Shown here: one piece after another, positions 46,701 through 58,500 of the stretch | Position numbering within the stretch: the stretch's first letter is position 1 | Layout: each line of letters starts with the position of its first letter | Assembly: GCA_963402885.1 (NCBI GenBank) | Contig: OY727098.1 | Coordinates: 4,459,001 to 4,523,000 of the forward strand | Origin: Antedon bifida | Lineage: Eukaryota > Echinodermata > Crinoidea > Comatulida > Antedonidae | Direction of reading: 5' to 3' | DNA: 64,000 nt | Notes under the pieces: generated by a model | Told to the model about the DNA's origin: nothing | The model's input: the letters and a program-made list of their open reading frames with translations, nothing else | Databases searched by the model: none | Translations under genes and position numbers: made by a program

Positions 46701-46961
46701 ATTGGAATTAGGTCGTGTGAATGGTACAGGAGTGTTTTCCGTTAACGGATCAAGGCGAGTAGACGACGATACGGATGACGAATCCAACGATTTCTGTCCC
46801 GGTGGGGATGCATTTTCCAAAAAGTTGTTATACAACGATTCAAAATCGCATGACGATTTATTTGGCATATTTTCTTTGTCTGATTCAGAAGAGGTAGAAG
46901 GTGCACTTGTTCCGTTTGTCAGGGTAGGTGCACCCTTTGTTCCTAACCCAACATCAGCCAT
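28770..46961 (-). CDS. Large disordered coiled-coil Ser/Lys-rich protein, about 1,963 residues, family not recognised
   Basis: Minus-strand exons: 46961-45671, 45452-45312, 43046-42969, 40370-40242, 34652-33888, 33549-33421, 33279-33077, 32722-32323, 32103-32039 and 31460-28770 (stop). All have AG/GT borders; together they make 5,892 bases, exactly in frame. The start MADVGLG has no upstream in-frame ATG. Predicted helices: about residues 100-142 (LNRLVKMMEQMCALTEQNAK) and about 753-890 (KLEEMNLLLANEL to SEITRQANEINYLRSR). The rest is low complexity, rich in S, K, E, N and Q, with KQRSSSK repeats and RxxSxD phospho-like sites (RSTSVDG, RTQSVDR) near the C-terminus, which ends WFSKKTDSITNFLRMSK. 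The exons at 45.4, 43.0 and 40.3 kb are all phase 1-1 and so skippable without frameshift. It looks like a cytoskeletal or scaffold protein by composition only. Genuine gene: confident; function: unknown. Confidence 0.85.
32743..32940. repeat. Imperfect ~106-bp tandem duplication in an intron
   Basis: Two copies begin AAACAATTTCACAA and share GGATAGAAAGTATTGT-like and ACAATACTTTATTAT segments. AAAGTATTGT and ACAATACTTT also pair, giving each copy a hairpin. Lies between exons 33279-33077 and 32722-32323 of the large gene. Confidence 0.65.
34799..34838 (-). repeat. SINE family B tail fragment
   Basis: GAGGGTGATTCATCCAG plus TGATCATTAGGGACCCTC matches the tail of the minus-strand SINE at 11123-11290. 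Only the 3' end is present. Confidence 0.65.
38678..38752 (-). repeat. tRNA-derived SINE head
   Basis: Minus strand reads GCTGCGTGGCGCAACGGTGG (A-box region TGGCGCAACGG) and, about 40 bases on, GAGTTCAAATCC (B box). It is preceded at 38520-38640 by two diverged direct copies of a CTCGAGnnCGATGATATTGA block. The SINE body is not one of families A or B. Confidence 0.5.
38930..39091 (+). CDS. Candidate first coding exon, 54 codons, gene unknown
   Basis: Open frame from ATG (MNCLFGLGLPDYNIII) to ILRK, followed immediately by a strong donor CAAG|GTAAGG. No in-frame stop and balanced composition, unlike chance frames nearby. The next plus-strand acceptor I found (TTTTCAG at about 39750) gives a stop after three codons in phase 0, so no second exon is established. 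CTAGGCCTA words inside and adjoining hairpin repeats suggest it may belong to a repeat. Function unknown. Confidence 0.3.
39208..39391. repeat. Long inverted repeat (near-perfect ~64-bp stem, 14-nt loop)
   Basis: Left arm 39229-39292 and right arm 39307-39371 are inverted copies with few mismatches: AAATATAAGATTT, CATCCCCTCGGGAT and GTTATGTTC pair with AAATCTTATATTT, ATTCCCTCGGGGATG and GAACATAAT. Pairing resumes outside (ACAGATATCGCC / GGCAATATCTGT) to 39208 and 39391. The loop is TCAGCTGCCGCTTC. A fold-back MITE or recent palindromic duplication. Confidence 0.8.
39785..39897 (-). CDS. Possible alternative terminal exon of the large gene
   Basis: Minus-strand open segment after an AG acceptor at 39899-39898 in a T-rich context. 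It begins with two bases as the neighbouring phase-1 exons do, encodes PPAPPNMTFIFAYKEKQ and ends GDNFSS then TAG. If spliced from the exon at 40370-40242 it would give a short isoform lacking the C-terminal two thirds. The acceptor is only moderate and no polyadenylation signal was checked. Confidence 0.22.
40371..42968. other. Intron of the large gene with minisatellite
   Basis: AT-rich. Contains purine-rich runs near 40690-40750 and the 25-bp minisatellite at 42044-42314. A diverged SINE-like block with TTTAACCCAGGAATTG lies near 41108. No exon seen. Confidence 0.5.
42044..42314. repeat. 25-bp minisatellite, about 10-11 copies
   Basis: The unit is TAGATGATGATGTGTATGTG plus CAGTA (25 bp), nearly perfect over most of the array. 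One copy has an extra ATG insertion near 42232 and one has AGTAAAG. Because 25 is not a multiple of 3, the array is open in more than one minus-strand frame, producing long spurious frames. Confidence 0.92.
43047..45311. other. Intron of the large gene, no exon seen
   Basis: AT-rich. Two diverged blocks beginning AACTATTATAATAmATGGAG at about 44824 and 45110 suggest an old local duplication or repeat family. No coding segment found. Confidence 0.45.
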
Positions 46962-48136
46962 CTTGATTTAAATTCAAAAACACTGCCTGACTTGACTATG
47001 CAAATAACATCTCACTGTTAATCTGTGAATAAAACAAATAAAAACATAAATAAATATTAAATATATATTAATAATCATATATTAATTTAAAATTTAAAAA
47101 AATGATAGGTATTTAATTTCATAGTCTTTCAACATTCATATCAAATGCGTTATCAGATTACTCCCAATGTTAAACTACAGTACATGATTGGACAAACACG
47201 ACAGTACTTATACGAGTACAAACCAGCTAATAATTTTATACAATTCACTTTTAACGTCGCATTATATACTAATAGTGAATATAACTCTCTGGTGCAGAGC
47301 ACTTTAATAGTTCAACTACAGTAATTATTGAACGGCAAACTTCAAACAATAACCTGAAAGAGCAGTAGCTCAATGGAAGATACTAACAAATTAGAAACAA
47401 TTCCCAATACTAAATTTGTATTATATACAGTCTATTTATATATGATTTAATGAATCGTTTTAAAGCTAATATATAGTGATAGTATAGATAATATGATAGG
47501 CTGTAACAAACTAACATCTGTTATTAAGGCAATAATGATTGCAACTTTTAAGTTAATCTAATACAGCAGTAAACGATACATCAACAAATTTACCATATAT
47601 AAACTTAATAAAGTACAAATTAGATTCATCAAGTACAGTATCAGTGTATCTGTCATATTTATTTGACAAACAATATCATGAACTGGATATCAACGCTAAG
47701 AAATTCCATCCATATTTTAAATATTTGGCCTCTTATCAATTTCATAAATACATGCTTTTAAATCTATCCCCTCATCAACAACATTCAAAATGATGAGCAT
47801 ACAACATTTTCACAACATTCCCAGTAGATTTGAAATGACATACAAACATTCTAGGCCTATGCTAGCAGGAATAAACATGGGGTTGAAACGTGCTGATCCA
47901 CAGATAAACCTGATTGTACCCCTTGATGTGGTGTTGAGCACAGCATGATGTAATTCAACAACTTGTTATGTATTTTGTATATAGACTTGTTTACTGGTAA
48001 GAACAACTGACAGTCAGTTCTCAATAATGTTTAAACATTTTACTATACTCTGGGTCATTGGCAAGATCATGGATGTTCTACATACTGGTATGATTTATAA
48101 TGATCAAAATGTACCTTTCAGCTATCAATGTACAGT
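46962..48136. other. Upstream flank of the large gene's first recognised exon
   Basis: AT-rich spacer; no repeat ends and no clear promoter elements seen. The sequence just before the ATG (AAATCAAG) could be a weak acceptor, so transcription may start further upstream. Confidence 0.4.
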
Positions 48137-48401
48137 CAATTCATACATTAACGAAACATCACTGACTTATTAAGGTCAAATATGTGTAGTGCTTCCTTTC
48201 CGAATTTTCCTATCTACAAATCCATGTCCTGTTCCATTTATGATGACACCTTCTTATATATTTTTTCATAGAATAAGAAACACCACAATTCATACATTAA
48301 CAAAACATTACTGACTTAAGGTCAAATATGTGCAGTGATTCCTTTCCGAATTTTTCTATTTGACAATCCATGTCCTGTTCTATTATGATGACACCTTCTT
48401 A
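48137..48401. repeat. 149-bp tandem duplication, second copy interrupted
   Basis: Copy 1 is 48137-48285; copy 2 starts at 48286. Both begin CAATTCATACATTAAC and share CCTTTCCGAATTTT, TCCATGTCCTGTTC and GATGACACCTTCTTA. Copy 2 stops at 48401 and resumes at 49986 with TATATTTTTTCAT and GGAATAAGAAACACCACAA, the segment that completes copy 1. The interruption is the Helitron-like element. Confidence 0.88.
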
Positions 48402-49985
48402 TTAGTTATCCGCTTAGTAGCGGATAACTCCTTGTTATTGTAGTGGATCAATATTTTTTTTTTTCTGTATTATTCTTATTTCTTTCCCGTTTTTTTGTGG
48501 CTCACGTATCTCTAAAATGTGTAAACATAACATTTCATAACTTTTACAACATGTGGGCATTTACGTGAAGTTGTGCACCTCCTATTTTGAGTGACGTCAG
48601 AGTTGCGCAACGTGACTTACGCGCGATTTTATGATTTTTAATGATTGATCATAGCTTAAAAACCAAGCGTAATTTTTTTTTTACCCTTTATGAAAATTTA
48701 AGTCATATCAAGGGCAAACTTTTAGTTAACTAAAAATGGCGTGTTTTACAAGAAGTTACGCGCGCACGCGCATTAAAAATTTTAAAATGCGCAAAATTAA
48801 TTTCTAATCAACTTTTTACGCCATTCATGACATTTTGCGCATGTCAAAATTTCCCACGCGCGCGAACAATTTTACGCGTGCAGTGCGCACGCAGCATGAA
48901 AATCATGTTTTTTTCTATTAAATTGTGATTTTCCAGCCTTTCCTAGTCATTTTTAAAAAGATTGACATTATTTCAAATTAAAATGACGTCATACGTACAC
49001 GTTGATTTAGACCATTTGCATGCGTTTTAGTTGCAAAAGTTACAAAATATTGTCAAAATTATGCCTATTTTGAATCTATTATAGCTCCTCAGGATCAACC
49101 GTTACCCCCGAGTTTTTTAACTTAATATGTAAGCAGATATGTTGTAGATATGAATTTTTTTTCCTTACGGATGTTGTGACGTCATCGTATGGCCACACAA
49201 ATGTAAAAAATAGGATTTTTGTCTCTTTCGTTATTGCTCATCACATTCAATGGAGCACATCACGCTTATCCGTCTTCCATTTTCTCCGAGATTTTAATAT
49301 TATCTAGGTCAATCAACTATCTTTCGCATGAGTTAAAAATATTTTAATTTTTGTAACGTCATTATGCCTAAAAATTTAAATTACGTGGGTCATTAATTTT
49401 ATCTTTACAGTAAATTTTAATCTGTTATAGCTCGTAAGAATAAAATGTGATAATCACAATTAAAACGTTTTCTGGAAGCTATTGGATTGTAGATACGAAT
49501 TCATGTGAACATTTTGTCAATCAGATGTAGTAACGTCATCATATGGCCAGTTGAATAAAAAAAGTCGTATTTTCATATTTTGCGTCATAGTTCATCACAT
49601 TTAAAAGAGCGCACATCTATATTTTACGTATCCAAATTTCTTCTACACGCTAATATGTTGTTGCTGAGATAATATCCTTCCGAAATTGGTATTTTAGTGT
49701 TTCATTTTGATACCGTCGCCATGTTAAAAAATGGAATAAATGGCGGGTCCCGTAATTTCACCTATTCTACACTGTATGTAATATGTATACAGATTATACT
49801 GTTTATACTGTATATACTATATGACACAAAATTGACAGAATTCAGCACTAACAACATATCATATTCTTCAGATCAGGTCATAATGCCATAATCTTTTTCT
49901 GGGTGCAAAATTCTAACGTATGACGTGCACGTGGCGTTTGTTGTGCGGATAACTAACTCGTCAAAGTGACGAGTTTCATGTCTAG
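48402..49985. mobile_element. Helitron-like non-autonomous insertion, 1,584 bp
   Basis: Inserted between A (48401) and T (49986) with no target duplication, as shown by comparison with the uninterrupted duplicate at 48137-48285. The right end has a hairpin AACTCGTCA-AAG-TGACGAGTT (49955-49975), a 6-base spacer, then CTAG at 49982-49985. The A|T site, 3' hairpin and CTRR end are the Helitron signature. The left end has a palindrome AGTTATCCGC-TTAGTA-GCGGATAACT (48404-48429), and GCGGATAACT recurs at 49945-49954. The left terminus is TTAGT rather than the canonical TC. No Rep/helicase frame, so non-autonomous. Confidence 0.75.
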
Positions 49986-50370
49986 TATATTTTTTCATCA
50001 TGGAATAAGAAACACCACAAACTGATCCACTGCTCAACCCACCATCTAGATCCACTAAATATATTTGTTTGTGAATGAGAAAAGCTTTAAAAACTTCTGA
50101 GTACAGTATGAATCATTTGAAAACTTTCCTATAAATATGCAAAACTCAGACATTAAAATGAATCAGCAGAGGCAATACAGTATATGGATTACAAAATGTA
50201 AATTAAATAGGTTAACACAGCAAAAATTGCTCTGGGAAATTCATCTTCTCAATGTTCTAATACTATCTAACTATGTACAGTAATGTGCTTTTGGGTTGTA
50301 GAAGAATTAAAAATTGGCTAATTTTAGTGAACAGGTGAAAGTTCCATTGCCAAAATAAAATAGTACCCAC

Positions 50371-50427
50371 AGGGATAGGAATCTGATTCTGAACTTGGCT
50401 CATCATTTAGACCATACTCAGACTGAC
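50371..50427 (-). CDS. Candidate 57-bp phase-1 coding exon
   Basis: Minus strand CTCCAG|GT acceptor and CCCT|GTGGGT donor enclose an open segment (QSEYGLNDEPSSESDSYP) that starts with two bases and ends with one, the same phase class as the small exons of the large gene. It lies 3.4 kb upstream of that gene's first recognised exon. Higher GC than its surroundings. Not linked to a gene with certainty. Confidence 0.33.
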
Positions 50428-53400
50428 CTGGAGGAATAGTACACAAGTATGCACTATGGTATATGGTGGGTACACACTTTATTTGGAAAACGTACAGTAC
50501 TGCACAATAATGTACACTTTTTATGTTCATAAAGTCCACTGAAAATATATGATTGTACACTAGATAAATAATAATTAAATATAAAATGAAACATACAGTC
50601 AACTGCCAAGTGAAATCCTGATTTTTATTCATTTGCTCAAATCAAATAACAAGAAATTTTGCAAACTTGGTGTTAATATCTTTTAGAATCCATCTGCAAG
50701 ATAACTCATCTACTCTCACTCAGCAACTGATTCTTATGAGGATTAGTTACGGTCTACTCTTCTATCTCATTAGAATAATAGGTTTTAATTTCCTAATTAG
50801 TAAAGGTTTTTTATTCTAAGTTGATGATATTTGCAAAAATATTCCCATGGCAATAATGATATATGAAGCCTAAATTAATTGGTATAGTAAGAATAGTTAC
50901 ATTTGTTAAACCAAGTAGGAAGCAAACTAATTCCTCCATGCTTTGAAACCATACAGAAAAGATTGGTTGAACAGCGAGAAAGTTCTGGTAGCATTAATCC
51001 CTTAAAGCTTTACCAGTATGGGTTACAGTCAACATAAAGCTCTTTAATCCTCTCTCAACAAGAGATAATCTCTCTCAACATCTTAGCTTTTCTATGAGAT
51101 TTACTATCAGTAACAGTAGTAGTAGTCTTTTGTTTTTTAGTAGGAATGTACATTTCCATTTTTTTATTTCTCTTTTCTATTGTTATATTTTGTTTCTTTG
51201 GACGCACCTTCACAAGTTGAAGTGTGCCAGTGATAAAAAAGTGCAGTGCCAATAAATTATTATTATTGACAGTTAGACAAAATTTAGAATAACATTTCCA
51301 AAAATTAAATCCAAAATTAAACATTAATTAATTGGGAAAAAATTACCAAATGTTTATCATCAACAGCATTAATATGAACATCTGTAAGGACCAATAAATC
51401 TGAATGGCTAAAATATAATGATCATAACAACCACTATTATTTTAAGTATTGAAAATGGGAATTTACTAAAAGCGCTGCTAAAAATAGTAATGATGGTGAC
51501 CATATTATAAGATCTTAACAAACTCATTACAGCTACCCTTTGTGTACACTTCAAAGAGGTCAAAACGATTAATTAGACGAGATGTGTATGTTTAAGAAAT
51601 AGTACAAATATCCATGGACATTTTAATTGTCATGAATGTAGGTGTGTTGTAGGGTCAATAGAAATGGTATTTTATGTGTGTAGTTTGATTGTGATTTAGA
51701 ATATGAACAAGTAAATTTGCCCTAGGTTTTTCCAATCACCTTAAATTTAATATAAATATATTTTTAATTTATATATTTACAGACCTGTAGTACTTTATTT
51801 CTTAATATATAAACAAATTTGTTAGAGTTCATTGCCTTTTTTAGTTTTTGCTTGTTATAGTGATATGCGATTTCAGCCAACCAGTGAAATTATCTTCAAG
51901 AAGCCAAATTGTGAAGTATTATGTATGCTGTTATTATAAAAAATTATACCTTGGATGAATACGTTTGAACATGTAACATAGTAGCAAAAAACATCAACTT
52001 TAGATCAATACCTCATTTTAACCGATCGCATACCACAGTAGCCTGACCTATCTCAGGCTCAATGATGCTTGTAACCGATCAGCTAAGCCCAGCTGTGTTA
52101 TCTTCTAAAATCATCTAATTCATTGTCGTGAAACCCTGAACAGATTGTGTTCAGGTTGACACTCTGCGGCGTATTTCATCTTCTTCCTCCTCAGCAAGTC
52201 GGTCATTGAGCATGACCAGGATAGGGTTTACTCTCTCTTCGCACGTCCCATTCGAGCAATGTTATTCCCTTTCAATGCCTCAGGTGTTTTCTTCACTACA
52301 TTAACCATCCTTGTGATTCGATATCAATACTACGATCTTAAAATAAATCTGGCATATGCTATGAGATATGGAATTATACCCTGTGTTAAAATATCATGGG
52401 ACATTGGATGAGAAAATAATCAGGAACAAGTATTTTCCCACAGGATATCCTATTCTATTATGATTTCATAAAAAAAAATAAAATTGAACAATACATATAA
52501 AAGTTCATGTGCAAAATCACATGACAATGATGAAATTATTTTGTGTTATTGATCTATTCTAAACTGGGTACGGTTAAGGAATATGAAATAACTACATGAA
52601 TTTATAACACAAACTAGTAAAAACTAATGATACAATGTAGATGAATTTTAAGATGAAATATAGAAAATAATAGTACTGTATATGACTTTGGTATGAAATT
52701 TGGGGGAAAATGTAGTTACAATTCAACTGAGCCTGGTAAAAAGTTACTTTATTGTAAAAATATATAGCCTACTTGAGACAGAATACCATTACCAACAATT
52801 TATCTGAAGGAATAGTACCATTATTACTGATGTGAAAAACTTAGACTCCAGGGATTTGAATGTTACCCACTTCATGATTGGTAATTTATAGAAATAATTC
52901 ACAATCATGACAAGAAATTATTCTGTAAAAAGGTCAATGTATACCTCCAAGGTCATGATCACACTACACTAAAAATCACTTTGATTTGATATTCTTTTCT
53001 TCACAGAAAGCTCATGACAGATTTTTTTCTCATTTGGCATTCAAATTTTCATTCATAATAAGGATATCTCAGTTTTAGTAGAGATATCTAGCCATGGTAT
53101 GTTCAATGCAGTGTGAATATAAGATACTATAGATCTGTTTAAAGAAGCTAAACAAATGAACAAATGAATTGTTCAATTGTAGTTTGTACAATACAATGTT
53201 CCTTCTTCTTTATCGAGTCTCCTGCTGTGTAAAGGTGAATATAAAGTAGAAATTGTGTTTTGTATTTCTTTGAAAGTGTTAAGTGATAATGGAAATAACA
53301 GTAATTAAATTGACAGGTAGAAATGATCATTAGAACTGATGGAGAAACTTCTTTTGTAAATCTTTTCTTCAACCAGAAGTACTAACATTATACTAACTTT

Positions 53401-53432
53401 TAATGAATTCATAGGAAGTCTAAATCTATGAA
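50428..53432. other. AT-rich region with no established gene
   Basis: A minus-strand open segment at about 52151-52256 (NPILVMLNDRLAEEEEDEI, then stop) is the only coding-like piece; see findings. Otherwise unique-looking AT-rich DNA. Confidence 0.45.
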
Positions 53433-53576
53433 TTGCCCTTGAGGAGTGCGATTTACAACACGCTTAAATTTGGTAAACTTCTACACACCAACATACAAAC
53501 ATCACACCTACAGCACCCCTGAATGTATTGAGGAGTGCAATTTGTAGCACACCTATAATTTTCAAAAGACAAGGCC
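53433..53576. repeat. Dispersed repeat, copy 2
   Basis: About 144 bp nearly identical to 5803-5942 and in the same orientation, including CTTAAATTTGGTAAACTTCT and ACAGCACCCCTGAATGT. It contains an extra GAGGA relative to copy 1. Confidence 0.75.
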
Positions 53577-55458
53577 TGATAATTATTTTGCTACTTGAAC
53601 AATTAAAAAATTATAAAAATAATAAAATGAAAAAAATGATATCATAATACCATTTAATACTACAATTAATTTTTACAACAAAATATAATGTACCAACATC
53701 AAAATATAATGTACCAACATCAAAAATGTGTTTATGAATCATTTTATAAACAATCAAATGTAATGTAATCATGCCAGCAATATACAACAATTATAAAAAC
53801 AAATGTTGCTATATAATGATAATAATTCTTGACAGAGAGCATGACAATTTGCGAATAGTATACTGCCACTGAATTTAGTGACCATGACCGAATCTCACAC
53901 AGGTATCATTCTTCAAATAATTGAACAAAATTACTCAGACAGAATACAACAAATCATGTACAGACAATCCTGACAGTTAATGTACCAACTGAATGATCTG
54001 TCTACATCATTAATTCATTCATTGATTATTTATTACATTTTTTTTAAAAACATTCAAAATCAATAATAGATAAAATGTACAGTAGTAATACTTCATACAC
54101 AATTAGTCATAATTTATATAATATCCATATTTATATTGTAATAATAAAATAATATAATATTAGCCCCCTCTTCCCCCAACCCCCACCCCACCCCCCCAAA
54201 AAAAATATCACTCTGCTGAATTGTGGTAGCCTCTGTTAAATTGCCATGAGAGATGTATGTTGGTTTCCATAAAATTCTTTTCACACAACCATATTATTTA
54301 TTAATTATTGTTTACAAAAGCCTTTCTAATTCGGAAGCAGTAACCCATCCACTAAACCCATCCCCTTTAAATCTTATTGGTATTTTCATAACTGCCATAC
54401 ATTTGCGGCATTTATCTATGTTTAAACTGACTGATGGCCAAGTATTGTAGTTTTCAAGCAAATTATGTTGGCGCCGAAAAAGTACACTTAAAAAGATATG
54501 ATCAAAATGTTCACAGTTGATAAGACAGATTACCAGTCAGTCCTTTTTATAAACCTAAATTTAATTGTACCTGCATCATACATTTCACTTTACAAACTTT
54601 TTCAAATTGTCATCTGATCATGGTTTTTGTTCAAACATAAATCAGATCATGACATTATAAACTTTTAAACTTTTGTACTAATACTATAAAAAATCTAAAA
54701 ATATCAAACGTACACATTTTACTGAACATAAAACCTGCTTTTCTTCAACCCAGATCCCAAAAAAATGTATCTTATTTATTATACTACATACTGACATACT
54801 GTCAACTTAATACAGTAGAATTAACAGAATGCTTATTAGTATTACTATTTATTAGTCAACTGAACTAAAGTATTAAAAGCTACTTTTGTTCACCCGTTTA
54901 TTACCACTTCTCCGCAAGGCCAAAGCTGTAGTAGTAATGTTTATAGATATTTATAGAAACATAGTAATTCCTCATATCCTCTTGATCATAAACCAATTTA
55001 TTGAAAAGTGTATCAATCAGGTCAAAGAATTCTGAGAAGTTAGCAAAGAATAAATGAATATGATGCATTGATTACTGCTGCTGTAAAATTACTTGTTTTC
55101 ATCTGAAAATTCTACACACTGTTTTTTTTTTATAAAAACCATTAATTTTGTCATTTTTTACTTTACTTTTTATATTTTTTCCAGAGTAACCAATTTCTTC
55201 ATTTCTCCCTAAGTTTCACTTTTATTTATTTAATTTTTTTCCAAACAATTCTGGTATAAAATACAAGTCACACTTCTATTTCTGTTTTTTGTTGTTGATG
55301 ATTTGCTTTTTTCTGTTTCTTTGTTATTCTTATCTTAATTTGTGAAAAAAATTATAAGATAGTGAGCATTCTTCAATTTAGAATTTGTTGGCCTTACGTT
55401 ACTATAAAATAACTATTTTACGAAAGTTTATATCTGTACGGTCGACTGACCAACCAAC

Positions 55459-55518
55459 CTGGGTTAATCATTTCCCGCTGACTTTCCCCATCTGTCAACG
55501 GAGTAGACTCAACAGTAC
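55459..55518 (-). CDS. Candidate 60-bp phase-1 coding exon
   Basis: Minus strand CCCCAG|GT acceptor and CCCAG|GTTGGT donor enclose an open segment (TVESTPLTDGESQREMINP) beginning with two bases and ending with one. The phase class equals that of the exon at 50371-50427 and of the small exons of the large gene. GC-rich island in AT-rich DNA. No further support. Confidence 0.33.
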
Positions 55519-58500
55519 CTGGGGATTCCTATACATATGCCTATCTTTAAGAAAATATGACATTTACAGTAATATGCAGGGGAACAATTTTGAAGAAAAT
55601 ACAAAATCCATTTTAATGGACATTTATTTCATCAAAATGTCAGTAACAGGAAATAAAAGAAGCAAACAGAAGAACATTACTGTCAGCAAATAAACTGGAA
55701 AAAAAAAACTATGCACTTTACTTTACTTATTGTTAACCTTCTTTTGAGCTTGGCAAAATAACCAAGTTTAATTGTTAAGGATGTTGATGTCTAATTATAT
55801 ACTACTTAACAGTCAATTGGAAACTATTGAATTGTTGTGTCAAATCCACTGAAGGTTATGATATAATACTTTCTAATTTAACTGTCGACAAATAGTACGA
55901 TAGGTCACTAAAAGTAAACATGCTTTTCTTCTATTTATCTTGAAACTTAACCAGGGAAATAATTGCTGAATAAATAATAATAATTATCTCCCTCTGCTAA
56001 CCATCACCTTAACACAACAAGATCCAGCCAATTTTCTTGTTCTTATTTTACCTGGTTTTTCAGCCTTAAATTTCTCATTTATTTACTTTGTTATTTATTA
56101 TTATAAATTCACATCTGTCTTTTAAAACTTTATTAATAGAATGATTTATATTATTATTAAGAACATTCTTCTGAAATCAGCAAAAACTACTGAAACAAAG
56201 TGAACAGCATTTCAATCTCACTGTGTTCTCCTAAAATAATAACTAATAATATATTTCAATGAAGAATGTGGGTGTACCTTATTAGTACTGTTGTATCAAA
56301 TAATATAATACGGATTAGTAAAAGGAAGCAACTGGTCAAAGCCAAGGATGAAGTCATGGGAAGTGCACATTCTTGATATAGCCCAAGGATACACTCAGCT
56401 CGACCTTGGAATTACATTGAAAAAACTTAAATTTTAAACCCATTTATAAATCAAATTAGGATAAAGAAACCAAGCATAGTTGAGATGTACAGTAGGCCCT
56501 CCACTACTTAAAAAACTGAACAAATATTCCCTGAAGAATGTGGATAAGTTTTACACAGTTTTACCTGTATTTAGTTTTTCAAAGTTGTATAAAAATACAT
56601 ACTAATTTTGTAGGTCTCATGGAAGTAGCATAATAAAATTTAAAAATCACAGAAAGCTCAATGAAACAACCATCATCTTAACATTTACAATATATTAATA
56701 GATTATACATACTGTATGACCATAAATTAATATTATATTAGCTTTAACAAATTGTTCAATTAAAAAAAATGAACGATTAAAATTGACAATTTATAACTCA
56801 ATATTTTCACATTCTATCTATAGAACATCTGCCATAATAAAACTATATTCCATTTGAGAAAGAAAAATTGACAAATAGTTGACTGAATGTTGTACAGTAT
56901 GGTAAGTCACATAACATGCCATAAATCTTTAATGATGACCTCATAAAGATGACCTCTACAGCATTTGCAAGATTCCTAACAATAAAAAAAACACTTAAAA
57001 AAACATATTAATACCACAGAACCTATATATTATACAAAACAAGGAAATTGCCATATAATACTAAAACCATTTTGTGACAAGCAAGCAAAAGTTTAATTTA
57101 ATACTTTATTATACTGGTTTATACAATACAAAGAAACTAGTTATTTAAAAAAAAATTTTGGGACAAAGGTGTAAGAGACTAGAAGAAGGAGAGACAAAAT
57201 GGCAATAAAAAAGGGGGAGTCAGATTTGAGAGAGAGAGATGAAGGAAAACTGAGTCAGACAGAGGACCCCACATAAGCAAGGGCTTACATTTCATTGTTT
57301 CTTACTACATACAGTAATTTATAACACACTTGGGTTGGGGTACTTATCCACACAACACAGATCCTATTATGTTCCGAAATGTAAACGCTGCACTGAACAC
57401 TTTGTTTAAGGAATGAGGACTTGACAATGTTCTCCGTATGGTTTCCAGAAAGCATGTTTGTAACTAACTAACTAACAAGTTTGATAAACTCAATCTATGT
57501 ATGTTTTTAAGTGAAGGAATCTGAAAACATCCATGCTCTTGATTAAGTATTAGTAACATTATACTTGTCTCTCAACAGCAAACAATTGGTGGTATCCATA
57601 ATAATTTAAAAGGTGTGATACTGCTACCATGAACGATAATCAAACTTAATAATATATAATAGACACCCTGGGACTGAAACCCTACCTTTTACAAGAGGTA
57701 CAAACCGAAAAAATTAAAACTTGTCTTATAAAAATAGTCCCTGTCATAAATTTCTAGCGATCGCAACATGTTACCATAGCTTGATGGGTTTCTACATGTG
57801 TTTTGCAGATCAAAACGATTAAACATAACAATTTTCACAGATCACTTATATCTATTACAGGATCAGGTGAATTATTGATGCCAAGTAAACGTCTGCAACA
57901 AATGATTGGTCAGTACAGTTACAAATTGGTTCTGAATTATGTAACCTTGTATTGCAAAGGTATTATACAGTACAATTGCAGACAATAAAGCTCCAAGCGA
58001 CATAGTGTAATGACCAACGTGAGGTTTACGATATTTGGGAGTGATTTTTTAAAATGAAGGTAAATTTGATTATTGTGTAAGCCACCTACTGGCTAAATAA
58101 AATTAGGCCATCCAGGCCAGTCTATATAGCTGGATCAACATGTGATATTATATTTTAAATATTTATTTAAAATCTGTCATTAAAATTACAAAACTTTGTA
58201 TGCGACATGTGGATAGTTTTGCACAAGGAATCTCTAGCAATCCACAATATATAATTCTTACAATTTTAAATATTTACACAAATGTTAAAATATTTGTTGA
58301 CTGTGTGGCTTAGACCTTAGGGAACGTTTAAAATATTAGCTCCCAGGTACGTCACTCCCCACCCACCATGATACCAGACTTTGCTATGACCGCAGGTGAT
58401 TCTAAGAAATACTTTGGTGGTGTAAACAAACTTTGATATTGATTGAATATTATATTAACAAATATGGCACTATCTAGATGAAAAGAAATGGTACTTCAAT

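Noticed and set aside
51055-51324. 89-codon minus-strand frame with a Lys-rich end
   Set aside because: No AG acceptor in a suitable place and the Lys-rich stretch follows from A-rich DNA.
57836-57890. Small minus-strand exon (NNSPDPVIDIS) near 57.85 kb
   Set aside because: Phase does not match the nearby candidate exons, the donor (GTGATC) is poor, and one frame has a stop.
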